Assembly (NCBI GenBank): GCA_013399695.1
Contig: VXAU01001100.1
Span: 124,001-188,000 of the forward strand
Source of the DNA: Formicarius rufipectus
Taxonomy: Eukaryota > Chordata > Aves > Passeriformes > Formicariidae
Length of the DNA: 64,000 nucleotides
Reading direction: 5' to 3'
The stretch's first letter is position 1; the number at the start of each line of letters is the position of its first letter. Below the pieces are notes generated by a model. That model was not told the DNA's origin, did not search any database, and was given only the letters and a program-made list of their open reading frames with translations. Both the position numbers and the translations under genes were made by a program. Shown here in pieces: positions 13,533-27,090 of this stretch.

Positions 13533-15769
13533 CAGTGCTTGGATATCAGTTCCTTTTAAAATGCAACAGAAAAGGTTTAGTCCCTGGCATAACACTTGCA
13601 CTTTATCACTTTCAGCTACTCAGCTTGTGCCCAATTTCAAGTGCAGGTATACTGGGAGTGGGGAGGAGCATGTATTTTCTTACAGTAGGTCTTTCTCCAG
13701 GACTTTGTATCACTTTAACAGAGCCTTTCAGACCTTCTTTCTGTAAACCATCTGTTTAGTCAGAACAACAACTCAAAGCTACTTTTTTTTCTTAATTTTT
13801 TTTGAATATATGACTGCTGAGATGAGAAAATTATATTTTCTCAAGTATTTTGATATAGGGGATGTTAGAAATGAAAATAGCATCTAGATAGCATCATTTT
13901 TTGGCAAATGTGTTTATGAAAGGCAAGGGATTTTTTTCATTCAAAAGTCAAAGATACTAGAATCAAAGTAACTGTAATAATTGTACAATACTAATGTTGA
14001 GAACAATTGTAAACAACAGGACTATATGAGAGAGACTGGAGCGCAACAAACAGAGACATTTTCTCAAACTATTGAATAAGTATCAATAAAGGATAGGAGG
14101 AAGAGTGAAAAGATGCAGAACTATAAGATATCAAAGAAATTCCTTTGTATTGAAAGAAGGGAGTTAACTCCTTGCCAAAAATCAGTAGAAGTGATTAACT
14201 AAACCTGGATGAGTGCTGAAAATAAACAACACAGAAAGAGTGACACACAGATGTAAAGAAGAACAAGAGAGAAAGAACATTACAGGAAAGTAGTAATAAT
14301 AGCCTTAGCATGGAAAGCAGAGCTAGAGAGAATGACATGAGTTGTTAAGTCCAGCTTTCTGCTTGTCTGGCTATGGCTTCTATACTTTCAGAATTCACTT
14401 GTGTTCTGTTTTTCTTTCCTTGAAAATTTCTTTTGCCTCTTATTTACATTTTCTTCTTGTCCCTGAAATTATTTTCAAGATATATAATCTTTCCTGTTTT
14501 TCTAGATGCCTCCTGTTCCTTGCATACAAACACTAATTTATGTCTTTTTAACAAAAAGAAATTACAAGTTTCCAGTAGATTTGACTATCTGAATGCACAT
14601 GTAGCTGACTTCACTACCTTACTTGAAATTGTTCAACTTTGTCTTTTTTTTTTTTTTAATTAAAATACCCAGCTGCAGATATAGTTCAACTTTTCCTTCA
14701 GTTGAATTCAATTTGAATCAAATTGGAATTCCCTGATCCAAGGCCAGCTCTTCTATGATGCTTTCATTTTTCATTGAAAGAAAGTCTAAACTAGCACTGA
14801 CTCTTAGTACAGGAACAGTTAGTGAAAAAAATCTGCTAGTATAGCAGTAAGTATCTAAATCGAGTATAACAGATATGAAAACATCATCTGATGCTCAAGT
14901 AAATATATTTTAGGTGTTACTAAAACACTTTTGAGATCCCATATGGTCCTACTTTGTTCTTCTTAATACTAGATGGGTAAACCCCTATATGAAATTAGCA
15001 GGTCAAAGGACATTTGTTTCATTGTAATTAATAGTTAAATTGCAGAACACTTAGACACAAGAATTTTGTGGATGCTTAATTGTTATCTGGATTTGAAAAG
15101 CAAAGGGACAAACTAATGAAGAAAATAACAAAGTTGAACAAGTGAAAGATAGTAAAAAGTTTTATCCAAAAGTTCCTGAGCTGAAAATCTGTAAAAGATG
15201 TGCTGGGTATGGATTACTACATGCACGTTTCTAAGCACTTGCTATTGTCTGTGTTGGGACTGGGCTAGTGGGAATTCTGTTTCACTGTGATACAGTCACT
15301 CATATTACGATTAGCACCACTTAATTTAATACAACTTGGCTTTTCTGTATATTGGGAAAAAAATTAACTCATGATGACTGAACTTCTATTACTTCCTTTC
15401 GCTCTTACTGCAACAGAGGATTGCACACAACTTAAAACAGATGAAACAGGTTTATAGCTGACTCCTAGCACTATACCAAGACTGGCTTTGTGTTTGTTTT
15501 TTTATGATTCTGGATCAAATTCTTTCTTTTCCCTGGAAGCATTCTCCAGGGATCTGCCAAGACATATACTTCATGTGGGAGGTTGAACCAGAGGGGTCGC
15601 AGCTGTAGGAACCAGCTAACAGAGGAAAAGAATTTCTCCCTTTTGACTCCGCACCATTTACTTTTTCTAGATGGTATTTCAACTTTCATGTATCATTTAA
15701 AATGCTTAAAAACAAACAAACAAACATATTAATTATGGGGCTTGTGAGAAGCTGCTGTTGACTAGTAGG
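13533..15769. other. Intergenic DNA, no gene seen
   Basis: Short ORFs only, with no recognisable domain. A T run ends near 14658 and a short (CAAA)n-like run lies at about 15710-15725. Confidence 0.6.
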
Positions 15770-16330
15770 ATTTGAATCTTGTCCATTGTGTTGATCCATT
15801 CTGCCTGCAGAGGGAATTCAATTAACGTCAGAGTCTCCTGCCCAATACATATCTACATTCACAAAATGGAAAGCATCTTGATTCTTGCAATCGTGGCAAC
15901 TGAGCTGACTCAAATAATATCCTTTTCACTGCCATTATACTAACACAATATAATTGGGGAATTGCTGGAGTCCCTATATTTAATTTTAGTGCCTTGGCAA
16001 ATGATCCTAATAGCCTAATGGCTAGATGCTGCTGTTGCTAATGCTGTTCAATTGACTAGGTTTCAAAGTGTATCAATGAGTCTTTTAAGTATCCACGAGA
16101 GCTGTAAGGTTTCAGATTACAGCTCTTACACTATATGTGATCTCTAATGAAAAAAGAGGGGGAAAAGGAATTGACAAAGCAAGCTAAGGCAGCAAAGTCA
16201 GCAAAAATTGCACAGGCGATCTAGCTCTGTAAGTGTGTGACCACAGAAATTACACTTGGTCAGTAAATAATGCACCTGGGAAAGTAAGCAACAATGCAAA
16301 TAATAATCTATTTTTAATAATTAAATCTCA
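15770..16330. promoter_or_regulatory. Candidate conserved non-coding element
   Basis: This stretch has balanced composition, lacks simple repeats and transposon signatures, and contains many homeodomain-type TAAT/ATTA cores plus an AP-1-like TGACTCA near 15906-15912. A perfect 10-bp inverted repeat with a 9-nt loop lies at 16098-16126. This is the look of a developmental enhancer in a gene desert, but conservation cannot be measured from one sequence. Confidence 0.25.
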
Positions 16331-18400
16331 GCTAGGTCCTCTTTTGGTCACAATGATAATTTTTTTTCATAGAACCATAAGTATAACTGGGGATTTGTAA
16401 AAAAAAATTGCCTTGTGGCTTTTTATGAAAATTAACACATATCTAGTATTGATCCTGATTTGTGCATGTTAAAACAAGTCTCCTTGGGTAAAATATTTTT
16501 AAAGTCAATAATGTGCTGTAATCTCATGTGACACTAATAAAATAACACAAATGACAATTCATTTTTGTTTACTTGTCTCTTCTTTAATGGATTGATAAAT
16601 TTTGTTAAAAAAAAAAAGAAAACTAGGTCTTGGTGCATAGTAGGCATATTTCTAAAACAGTTCTGATTGATTTTTTTGGTCATTTTTGAAGAAACAATCA
16701 ATCTTGAGAATTCTTTCCTGAAACATATTTTAATGGCTGTTGATGTATGTTGTGTATATCACAAACACCCTAAATGCAGTGCTGGAGGTCTTAATCCAGC
16801 AAACGCTTTACACTTGCCTCCTCCAAACATATAAGCAGCTCAGCAAGGCACAGCTGATTTCACAGATTTCAAGTCAAACATATGTATTTGCAGATTCTTG
16901 CCTTAAAAAAGCTGAGATGTTACAGAAAACAATTCTGTCATATTCAGTTTATCTGTGTGCAATGCCAGCTATATTTATTTCAAATTGCCCCAAATTAAAA
17001 TTGCACCTATTACCCTTTTTCAAGAAGCTGTATTTTGCAGCCTCTTAGAAAGAGAATAGGAAATGGTGAAAGTGCTGTCACAATAGTGCTAAGAACTACA
17101 TGTATTTACTGAGACAAACAGAACAAATGTGAAACTATTCTACTGCCAAAGACAACATTCCATCTCCTCAGGTATGGCAAAGAGAAAAATAAGCTAATTT
17201 ACTACTGAACAAACTGCTAAAAGGAAGTCGAGTTTCAAGGTGCTGAGATGCTTTTGAATTTTGTTGGTTAGGTCCAATATTTTCACAGGAGTAATCTCAG
17301 TAGTCTCAGCTGATATTTTGATGTTCACATAACAGCTAAGAGCTGACTAAATGGCAGAAAACATGAAGTCTGAATGGGGAAATGGCACCAACACATCTTT
17401 TCAGAGTGAAGGTGGATTTGAAAGAGCATTCACTAACTGTGAGAAAGTTTGCAAGTAGCGGAACTGAAATTCTGTATTTGGGCTAAAAGATAGAGCTCCC
17501 ATGACAGAAGTCTGATTTCTGATAGGGAAAAGTCCACACTGAAACAGAAAAGTTCAGGTTTGCCCAGTGAAAACACGCTCTTGAGACAGTGAAAACACTG
17601 TCTCAATGCAAATCCATGAGGATGTGATTCTGATTTCTTTTTTTTTAGAGAAAAAGAATCAACAAAATATTTACTGGACTAGAATGTAAAGTGCTTTTGA
17701 GTTCAGTAGAAATGTTCACAGACTTGATCTATGGAGAAACTTGCTACCATTTTGCACTGACAACTCCAGACACCTAGTTTCCTATGGCCTTGTATTTTGG
17801 TTGTCCTTAACCCACAATTCCCACAATTCGCAAGATTTGGGTGCGATCCAACTGCACTGAGCAGAAAACAAGCTAAGCTATTTCCTCTTTAAAAGAGAGC
17901 TGCCTTTTTTTTTTTGCCTTTTTTTTTTTTCCCTTTAAACACTTAATTTCAAAGAAAAATCCCTGCCCTATAGATTTTCTAGAGCAGGAAGAATATTCTC
18001 AATGCCTGATAACTTTAAAACAAAGAACAGGAATTGCTGCAAATAAACAATAAATTACAAAGTCAGAATACTGCCATTTCTTTTAGTTTACTGCTTCTGA
18101 GGTAACGTAAGAAATCCATTCTAGTTAATGAAAGCAACGAATTTTTTTTTAATGTAAACAATATCAATTTAACAAATTACACATCCCAAAATTCTGGTTT
18201 AAACCAGTTAAATTCTCTGGCTAAACAAGTTTTCAGTGTTGCTCCTCTGTTGAGTAAAGATCTGTTCCAGACACAGGTTAACCTATAAGCTTTCTGCCAT
18301 CTGTAGGTATGCATTCACTGAAATACCCTTCTACCTCTTCCTGATACAGTTTAAAGAAACAGATTACTTGAATTACGTTACCTAATAAGTCTTTCACTTT
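16331..18400. other. Intergenic DNA, no gene seen
   Basis: No coding signal. T-rich tracts occur near 17637-17647 and 17906-17934. One short hairpin is listed separately (17581-17606). Confidence 0.55.
17581..17606. repeat. Perfect 11-bp hairpin, loop AAAA
   Basis: TTGAGACAGTG is followed by AAAA and then its exact reverse complement CACTGTCTCAA. The left arm and loop also share a 12-bp direct repeat, CAGTGAAAACAC, with 17565-17576, 22 bp upstream. The sequence shows the structure; I assign no function. Confidence 0.9.
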
Positions 18401-18790
18401 GTTTTTGCCTTAACAGCCCTGCTTCTAGTCTTAAGCTCCTAGAAATTCCGTCTGGCCCCCCACCATTCATTAAAACAAACACTGCCTATTTTATTATTTG
18501 CAGTCCTGCCATCTCTCTGCCGAAACAAAAGGGTAGATTGTCTGGTGCAGGAGACACCTGGAAGGTACACAAAGTACAAAGGCCAGAATTCAAAGGAGTT
18601 CCCAGTCTATTCAACAAGCAATTACTTCTGCTTCTGATGGGAGACTGTCATCTTCAAACACGAGGCATTCTTTGGAAAGATTAGTCCAAATTACATTTTA
18701 TTACATTGGCCTGCTTGGATGGCCTGAACTTCATCTCGTTCCTATTCTAATGGAATTCAATCAAGGGTATTAATATATTGTTTATGACAT
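18401..18790. promoter_or_regulatory. Second candidate conserved non-coding stretch
   Basis: Non-repetitive, moderately GC-balanced sequence with no ORF of note. It includes CACCTG and ATTA-type cores and stands out from the AT-rich flanks. The call rests on texture only. Confidence 0.15.
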
Positions 18791-21700
18791 GTTTGGAGTT
18801 CTTGTGTTATCAGCACACATTCATGAGAGGAGCTTCAAACAGTATCAGATAACAGTGAGCTGTATGTTGGATGTTGTACAGCACAGGGGATTTTATCATC
18901 TTGTTGAACCAGTGGCAGTGATTAAATTAAACTGTCTGAACAAAGCTTTTGCATGTCAGGCTGTTGAATGGCAAAATGAAAGAGTGACACACTTCAAAGA
19001 TCAAGGAGAGAGAGAGCTGAAAAATCATACTTACGTAACTTCTTATTTAATATACTGAATAACTGAACCATTGGCTGCCTGAGCTTTTACTAGAAAATAA
19101 CCAGAACAGAACATTTTATGCATCCTAGCATTAACACACCACATGTGAATGGCAAAGTGCATACGAACTTATCATATCGTTGTTCTTTCATCTCTGTGAG
19201 CACCTTACTGAATCTTACTAGCTTTTCCCTGACATACTTTCAAAAATCTTTCAGAAAATTTGCTCTATTCCGATTTCCCTTACAGCTTAGTTTTTGTATT
19301 TGTGAGGTTCAAAGGTGAAATTCTTACATATTCTCTAAAATGAACAATATCAACACACATAATTTCATAAACACCAATAGGACTGTTTATAGGAATAAAA
19401 AGTGTTCATTAATGGAAGGACTAAAATATCCAAAGGCCAAGTTCCTGAAATACAAGATGGCTAATAATTCACATTACCTTTTAATATTAAACAAATAAAT
19501 AAACTGTGCTAATATGGAAAGATTGGCTGAAAGAAAAACCAAATTAATGACCTACATCCTATTGTCCCAGACTGTCTGGTTTCTGAAAATAACTAATTTA
19601 GACAAATTTCATTTGTGTATGGGAGAGCTTTTAATGTGTGCAGCATGATTTACAGTATAGCATAGAGCTTGCTGATATTTTTCATATGAACTCAGATATC
19701 CTCCTTCTACCAAATCCTATGTAAACAAATCCTGCTAACATTTAATCTATTACACTGCTATCTCCATAAAAATTTTTTTTCTTCTAAAATCCCAAAGAAG
19801 ACTTCTAGATGTAAAATAAAAAGGCTGTATCAAAAGGCAATTTCTGTTACAAGGTTTAGCTGAATCTTCACTGAGGATGGATTATTAGCTAGGTATTGAT
19901 TTTTTTTAATATTCATCACGATCATAAGTCAAATGTTAAGAAACATCAGAATGATTTTCTTTCAGTTCTATGCAGAACCCAGAATAGGTCTTGACCTTGT
20001 CCACAGTGTTAACATAGTATGAATTATCATTTCTTATCAATAATAATTTCATCTGATTACTTTACTTTGCAAATTTAAACAAGCTTTAGTATGCTTTCTG
20101 CATAAATAAATAAATTTCCTTCATTTATACAGCAAGATTAATTTGTTTTCATATGCAAAAACGAAAGCATTCTTTTTTTTTTTTTGTCAGAGCTGTGACT
20201 TAAAAACATCTTCTTCAAAACGTCCAGTGTTTTTATTTGATAGTAATATTCTTCCTTCTTGTAGAGCCATAGTGCAATGACATCCATTAACATACAAAAC
20301 TAGAGAACACTTTCAAATTCAAATCCACTTGAGATGGTACAGTAGCAGAAATGGAGCCTGAGGGAAACAATTTTGAGAATAAACAGAGGATCAACCTATT
20401 AGAATATTCCACTGTGTATATCACTTCTTATAATAGGTGGTACATATGTGTGCATACATGTTTGTATTTCACTGCCGCTCTATGAATAAAACAATATTTA
20501 ATATTTATGGTAAACAGGTTAAATATTAGAAAGTTCAGTGCACTACAGTGTTTTTGCAATAGTATAAAGACATCCAATTATCTGGTATAGATTTAAGTGT
20601 GAGTGCTCTTCTTCAAGAAAGAAAAAAAACACCACAAATTAACTTTCCAGAAATACTTGTTTATGTTAGACATTTCAGGAATTTCAACCTACGCAGAACC
20701 TCAGCTATATGTAGAATTCTTACCTTTTCTTTAATCTTTTTGTTTTTATCATTAAATAGCACCATATATGAGAAAACTTAATAATCAAGTAAGACAAAAA
20801 GTTGTACTTGCTCAGAAAATTTAATTGCTTAATTTTCTTTGCAAAATTAAATATTACATATTGACTACTTTTAAGGCAACCTAACCAAAACAATTACACA
20901 ATTTTACTAAATATAAAGTTGATTTTACTCTTTTTCCAAGCCCTATTTCAATTTATTTTTTAAGTAATTATACTTAAAAAGCCTACATATCTAAAATGCC
21001 TGTAAAAATTGCCAGCTTTAGTCTCATGCAAGTTCCTAAGTTTGCTGAGATGCCCAGCATTATAGTGGAAGGAATTAAAGAAGCTCTTTTCTTTTAGTTC
21101 TCCTACTAGAGAAGACAAAAAATGAGACTCATTATTCCTGTGCATATTCATTTAAGACAAGGAGAATGTGACTCAGGTGGTACACTAAGTTACTACATCC
21201 CTCTGTGTTGCAGGCTTTTTTTTAATCTATGGACTGGAATAAAAACTGTATAGTACTATGTAGACAGGTAGCATCACTTACTGTGTCTAAGCATATGTAT
21301 ATATGCATAGTGTCTTCAGGCTTTATTCTTTTACTTACCTAATATAGGTGCAATTGAATATAGGTGAAAGCATTGAATAACCATCAGATTACAATAATAG
21401 TTTAGTATTTCCTCTGGTGTCTTTTAGTTACTATGTGATTTACTGAGGCTTTCCAAATCAAAAAACTTTCAGATGTTTGTAGTATGAGGTCCTCAGGACG
21501 TGAACATTTATTCATCCAAGCAATTCCACTGCACTCAGCAAATATACTACATGATCAATGGTAGTTGTGTCCCCAAGAATAAAATTCATCTGATCGATAA
21601 TAAAAGACTGTGTCTAGTTTAATCTAGATAATTAGCAGATTAATATAATTTGATTTATCCACAGAACAAGTCAGACTGTGCCCCAAAATTGCACCTCTCC

Positions 21701-23533
21701 AACAAACAAACATACCTAAAGCAACCAGCTCAGCAGTAGACCTCATTATGGCAAATGTGAAGGTGAATCTCAGAGCTAAATATATCCAAAGTCAGGTTAT
21801 AGCATGAGGGAAGCAGGTTCCATGCTGAACTACTGAAGCTCATGGGAATTCTTCCGTAACTTGTAAAGGAAAAATATATATATATTCAAGATGGAATTGT
21901 AATCCACACAGTAATGACTGTTTTCATGGGCTATGTAGCTATGAAAGAATACACCAACACTCTGAGACAGTCACTCCTTGTCATCATCTTTTCTTAAATA
22001 GGCTCACTTCAAATAATTGTAGTTTATTAATTATGTTCTTGTCATCAAAATCCATACTGTGTTCCTAGATATAAAATAAAACAGCACTGTGCTTTGGTGG
22101 TACTATTCCCCAATGAAATGTTTCAGGAAAAATGACATTTGGTCTTCATTCCCTATATTGCTAAAGATTTCCAAACCCTGGACAGAATCTGGGGAAAGCT
22201 GCTTGTGAATTCCTTTCCTTAACATGCTATTCCATACAAAGGCATGCAGACTCAGGATTAAATGGTTCCAATATTCCATATTGAAATTTCAAACAGCAAA
22301 CAGTGGACACTTGTTTGTCCAGTAAAAGCCTCATTTAGAAGGGAACCTTACAACACGACTTCCTGAAGCTAGAGGACACATTTCAACTAGAATGCTTGAG
22401 GAGTCCATTCTCATTCCTAATACCTAGGAATATATTAATCATTCTTAAACATGGCTATCAGAAGTGTTAGCACATCAATAAAAAGCAAAGAAAAAGGCAG
22501 TTTAAAGTGAGTGAGGCAATATTTTACTGCATAAACTATATGCTTGTATTAATACTTGTGGTCAGAATCCATCACCAAGCATCAGTGCATGCCAGGTCAT
22601 ATAGGAAGGAAGCACTATACTAACTGGCAGCCATGGCATGGATCAAAAGACCAGCATGATATGCTAATACGGTTTAAGATGAATAAGCATGTCAGACACA
22701 GCATTTTATGTAAAACAGAACTTGTGAAGTTTTACAATCAGGTAGGCACCAGAAAGGAATTACAATAATCCACCCAGAGGTGACAGAAGTACTATATGGA
22801 TTAACATTTCAGCTGTGGCCTGAGAAAATATTATCCCCAGCCCAGCAACAGCAAGCACGTAAATGACTAAAAGGTGTAGTGAGGATGGAATGTAAATGAC
22901 TGCTAAAGAACAAAAAGAGTAAAGTTACTATGATTATCTCTGGCAAGGGATACAGGGGGAAATTGTCTGCAGAACAAGAACACAAGGAATCTGCTGAAGT
23001 ACTTATGTCTTTTGTGTCCATAGTATGTGAAACAGCTTTGTACCTTTACCTGAAGGCCCTTATTCACCAGTGCATTTAAACTGGCAATTTGAGAAACATC
23101 CAGGAGAGCTAGAAAACTCTAGCCTAGCAAGAGAGAGGACGATTCCTACTACTTGCATCACAGGGCAGCAATACATGTTAGCTCTTTAAATGCTTCTGAG
23201 AGGATTTTTCTTTTACATATATAGCTTGACACAATGTTCTAATAACAGTTCTTACTTCTTTGCATGTATCACCTTTGACTAAAGGAGATCCAGCAAAATT
23301 ACTGGTGTGTAATATGACTATTTAAAAATGGAAAGTCACACAGAGCACAGTAACTTGGATTGAAGTGGCTATGAATAAGCTTACAGAAGCAATTAAAATA
23401 TTTGTTTAACATTCCACCTTAAACGCAGTCTAGGAAACACTTGTATAAGACTGGCAGCATTGGTTAGGCCTCCCACCTTCCAGTGAGAGAAATGGTACTC
23501 TATGCTGCTTATAGGGCATTTATTTTGGACAGG
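18791..23533. other. AT-rich intergenic DNA, no gene seen
   Basis: Only short unrecognised ORFs. Small (TA)n runs occur near 21296-21306 and 21876-21887. No transposon could be named with confidence. Confidence 0.55.
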
Positions 23534-23538
23534 GCTTT
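23534..23538. repeat. Target-site duplication GCTTT (left copy)
   Basis: Exact match to 23981-23985 on the other side of the solo LTR. Confidence 0.7.
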
Positions 23539-23980
23539 TGTGGTGGTTTTCACCCAGTGTCCACCCAAACCTCCAGGCTCCCCCCCACCACCCCTTCCCA
23601 GAGGGAAAGGGAAAAAGGAAGAAAAAAAACCAGCGGAGAGATAATGGCAAAACAAACTCAGAGTAGCTAAATACTTAAATTTATTACTAACAAGGTAAGA
23701 ACTAAAACTAGAAGCACTAAAACTAAAAAGTAAGAAATAAGTCTTAAGAACACTCCTCCTGCTCTTCTTCTGACCTTGGCCTCTCTCTGTGTTGTTATCT
23801 CAATGCTGCAATTTTCAACTGCGCAAACACTCCAATTTTTGAATATGTATCACAGAGGCGTAACTATACTTTTAATTAGCTCAACAGGACAGGAGAAACT
23901 TCTAGCAGCTTCTACTAAATTCTACTTCTACTGAAGTACTTCTACTTTCTACTAAAATTCAGCTACAGAAACCCATGACA
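23539..23980. mobile_element. Solo LTR of an endogenous retrovirus with 5-bp TSD
   Basis: A 442-bp block begins TGTGGTGG and ends CCATGACA, so it has the TGT...ACA termini of a retroviral LTR. It is flanked by an exact 5-bp repeat, GCTTT, at 23534-23538 and 23981-23985. There is no gag, pol or env coding sequence next to it, so it is a solo LTR. A C-rich stretch follows the left end and TTCTACT-like repeats lie near the right end. The family is not identified; a 5-bp duplication occurs in several ERV classes. Orientation is also unresolved. Confidence 0.72.
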
Positions 23981-23985
23981 GCTTT
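23981..23985. repeat. Target-site duplication GCTTT (right copy)
   Basis: Exact match to 23534-23538 on the other side of the solo LTR. Confidence 0.7.
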
Positions 23986-26399
23986 AAAACCCAAAGCTTT
24001 CGTTCAATGTATATCCTAACATCCCTGTACTTCACTTTGTAAGAACAAAGATTTGCTGAGTGTCCATATATCAAATAATATTTCCTCAAGAAATTATGCT
24101 GGGCATGGTGTGGGGCTACTTTAAAACATACAGATAGATAACATATAACATCTAAAATACGTATTTGATAAATAGAGATATAATTTGGTTTTGGTCAGCT
24201 GGGATAGGTTATACCTGGACAGGTGTTTTATGGGGACATTCCCCATGAAACTGATTATCCTTATGCATTGAGTGCCATCAAGGATTTTAACAGAGAAAAT
24301 ATTATTGCACATTCAGTATGAAGTAGTTTGATGTTGTTTAACCAAGTGTCAGATACTAGGTTCCACACTTGGAATACGCGAGTTATAAACTAAAGATTAA
24401 GCAGGTGTATTTCACATGTAGATAATCAGGTACAACCCTTGTGCTGAGTAGCAAATAAACAAATAAGGCCTAAGTGTACGGGATCTAAACAAGTGGAGCT
24501 AGATTCACAGCTTTACTAACACATGAAAATAATTTCATAGGAAATATGCAACACAAACCCACCAAAGTAGCACGTATAGTTGCAATGATATTAAATATAT
24601 TCCTGCAAATTTTATGTTTTATATGAATTTACTACAATTAGTAGTTCAGTAAATGAGCATAAGAGATGTATAAGCTTCATTACACAGCCTCAGAAATTTT
24701 TTTGGTACTCTCAGTCCTCTGTCTTGCTAGTATTCTGTGTCAGATTTGAAATTGGCATATGAACTTTTTCAGAAATGTATCAGAAGCTGGACTACATTAA
24801 AATAACTTTATCACTTCCCTTTTTCATTTGATTTTGATAATGAAACACTATAAATGTTCCTACCTTTCTGTCTGACTTAGAGACGCAAATAACAGAATGC
24901 TTTCCCTCACATTTTTAAGGTTCAGGATGCTTTAAATATTGCTAGACTGTGTAGGAGCTGCATAAGCTTCTCACCTTCCAAAGGATGACTCTTTCTTTCA
25001 TGAAAAACTTTGGACAACTGAAAAACGTCATAGTCTTGGCCACCCCTTCGGACACCTGGTTCTTGTGAGGTTTGTAGTCTGAGCTTATGTTTAGCTTATT
25101 CGTAGGCAAAGCCCGTTAGAAAATATTTAGCTTGTGATAGATTTTGGCTAGGCTACCGTAAGGGAAAAATAAACAAATAACAACTAAGTATGTCTTTCAA
25201 GACCTTTTTTTATGTAGTCTCCTCTAGACAAAAGAATCAACAAGACTCTTGCAACAGTGCCATCTGGTGACTCCCATACAGTCGGCCCTAACAACAGGAT
25301 TCATTTTCAACAGCAGCAAGTTAGCAGCACAGAAGACACCCACAATAATTAGGAATGCCTTAATTCTTATTTTAACCAGTAAGAAAAAAAAAAAATTGAT
25401 TTCCATCCTTTGATAGTGTCTGGGGTCAGGGACATGCTCTGACTACATTCTATGTTTACAAACAGGAGCTCAAAGAGTAAGACATACAAAATGGTAGAAA
25501 AGAGAAATATTAAAATATTATGTCATATCTTAATATACACCTACTTGGAACTACAAAGGAGCTAGTTATGCACAGTTAAGGAAAATAGTGCGATTAAGGA
25601 AAACTTAAGTAAAAGATCTTTTAGTCTAGTAGTCTGTATTAAAAAATCTGGAGAAATAAGATAATTTTTTAATTAGTACTAATATTGTACCATTCTTTTG
25701 AAAGGGAAACTGTGATGACCCAGGTAACATTAAGCCAGTAAGCACCAAAAAAAAAAAAAAAGCCAGGAAAAATTAATGGAAAAGCTAATAAGCTAATGTG
25801 GGATTCAATTAAGAAAAAACTAAAGGAATGAATGTAATTAATGATGGTCAACATGGTTTTGTAGAAAATAGATCTTGTTAAATACAGCTTACTTCATTTT
25901 TTGATGGGATTATTAATTTGGTTTATAATCAATTCACTACTCTGTCTGTAACTGCATGCTTTTGGATTTTCAAGGGAGTTATGACTTTAGAAAGCCTGAC
26001 AGGTTTGTGTTTGTTTTTTTTTTCTCAAGAAAAGTTGCTTTCACAGGCTTCAAAAAATGGTTAAATCTTACAAAATTCAGTTTCCAAAAGCAAAGACACT
26101 GTTGAGACTTGATTTTATAAGGACAGGACTTAAATTGTGGCCATATCGTGTATTGCAAAGATCACACACAAGCAGGACTACCCATCCTGATTTTAGCAGG
26201 GTGCTACAAGGTCCGATAGCTGAGCTGGTACTTTGTAATGAAAAATCTTGAACTAAATTTAAAAATTGATGCTGATACTGTTTATGGTTTACGTAAAAGC
26301 TGGGAGAGTGGTAAATGTAAAAACAAGACAGAGAGAAAAAAGGATTTTGAAGTGTTCAGTAAGGTGGAGCAATGCAAACTAAACTCATTTTAATGCAGA
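23986..26399. other. Intergenic DNA, no gene seen
   Basis: No coding family is recognised. A(n) tracts occur near 25383-25395 and 25747-25761. One CTCF-like motif is listed separately. Confidence 0.55.
25257..25269 (-). promoter_or_regulatory. CTCF-like motif
   Basis: The minus strand reads CACCAGATGGCAC, close to the CTCF core consensus CCASYAGRKGGCRS. Motif match only; occupancy is unknown. Confidence 0.35.
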
Positions 26400-27090
26400 C
26401 ATATGAAAAGCTAAACTACTGGCAACAAGCTGGACCATCCTTGAAAAGCAGAGGACCAAGTTCTGCCAAACAATAACTCCAGAGAGGACTTTCAGAGATT
26501 TCTGAGGAAGTACAAAGCAAAGGGAAGCATGAGTGTGCTACTGGAGCAAAACAGTGAAAAGGACAGACAGATCTTACCTCCATGCAACACAGGTGAGATT
26601 GCTATCAGACAGAAGGGAAGGGGAAACAAACCCCAAAACCATAGACTGCAGAGAAGACCAGAATGAGTAGTGGAGAGAAAAATGTTTTACAGAATGGAAA
26701 ATCCTTTCAGTTTATCAAAAGGAAGATAGAGTAGTGACTTGATTATAATAGCTCCCTCAGGAGAAAATCCCACAGACTAAGGTTCTTTAGTTTGGAAGGA
26801 AAAACCGTAACAAGCAGCTAAGTACTGAGCTTGAGCCAGATAAATTAAAACAAGAAATAAGGTACACAAAGTTTAATAGTGGAGATGATTAACTATGGAA
26901 CAAACCAACAAAGGAAGCAGTGGATACACTATCTCTATTAAGGTTTTCAACTAAAGAATCAATGTCTTTTTGGATATGCTTTATCTAAACACAAGTTATT
27001 GAACTCAATAGAGAGGTTGTTGGGTAAAATTCAAAGGCTTGTGAAATACAGGAAGTCAGAGTAGGTGATCTAATGGGAATATTTGCAAAG
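26400..27090 (+). mobile_element. Ancient CR1 LINE 3' region
   Basis: From about 26870 to 27085 the sequence follows the old CR1 3' plan in order: a TTAACTATGGAACAAAC stretch, a GCAGTGGATAC stretch, GATATGCTTTATCTAAACAC, TTATTGAACTCAATA, then GTGAAATACAGGAAGTCAGA and a GATCTAATGG end. It is much more diverged than the other copies here. The upstream part from about 26400 is probably the same element but is less certain. Confidence 0.6.

Noticed and set aside
13369..13759. ORFs with V, L or T runs
   Set aside because: They are translations of the (TTG)n microsatellite.
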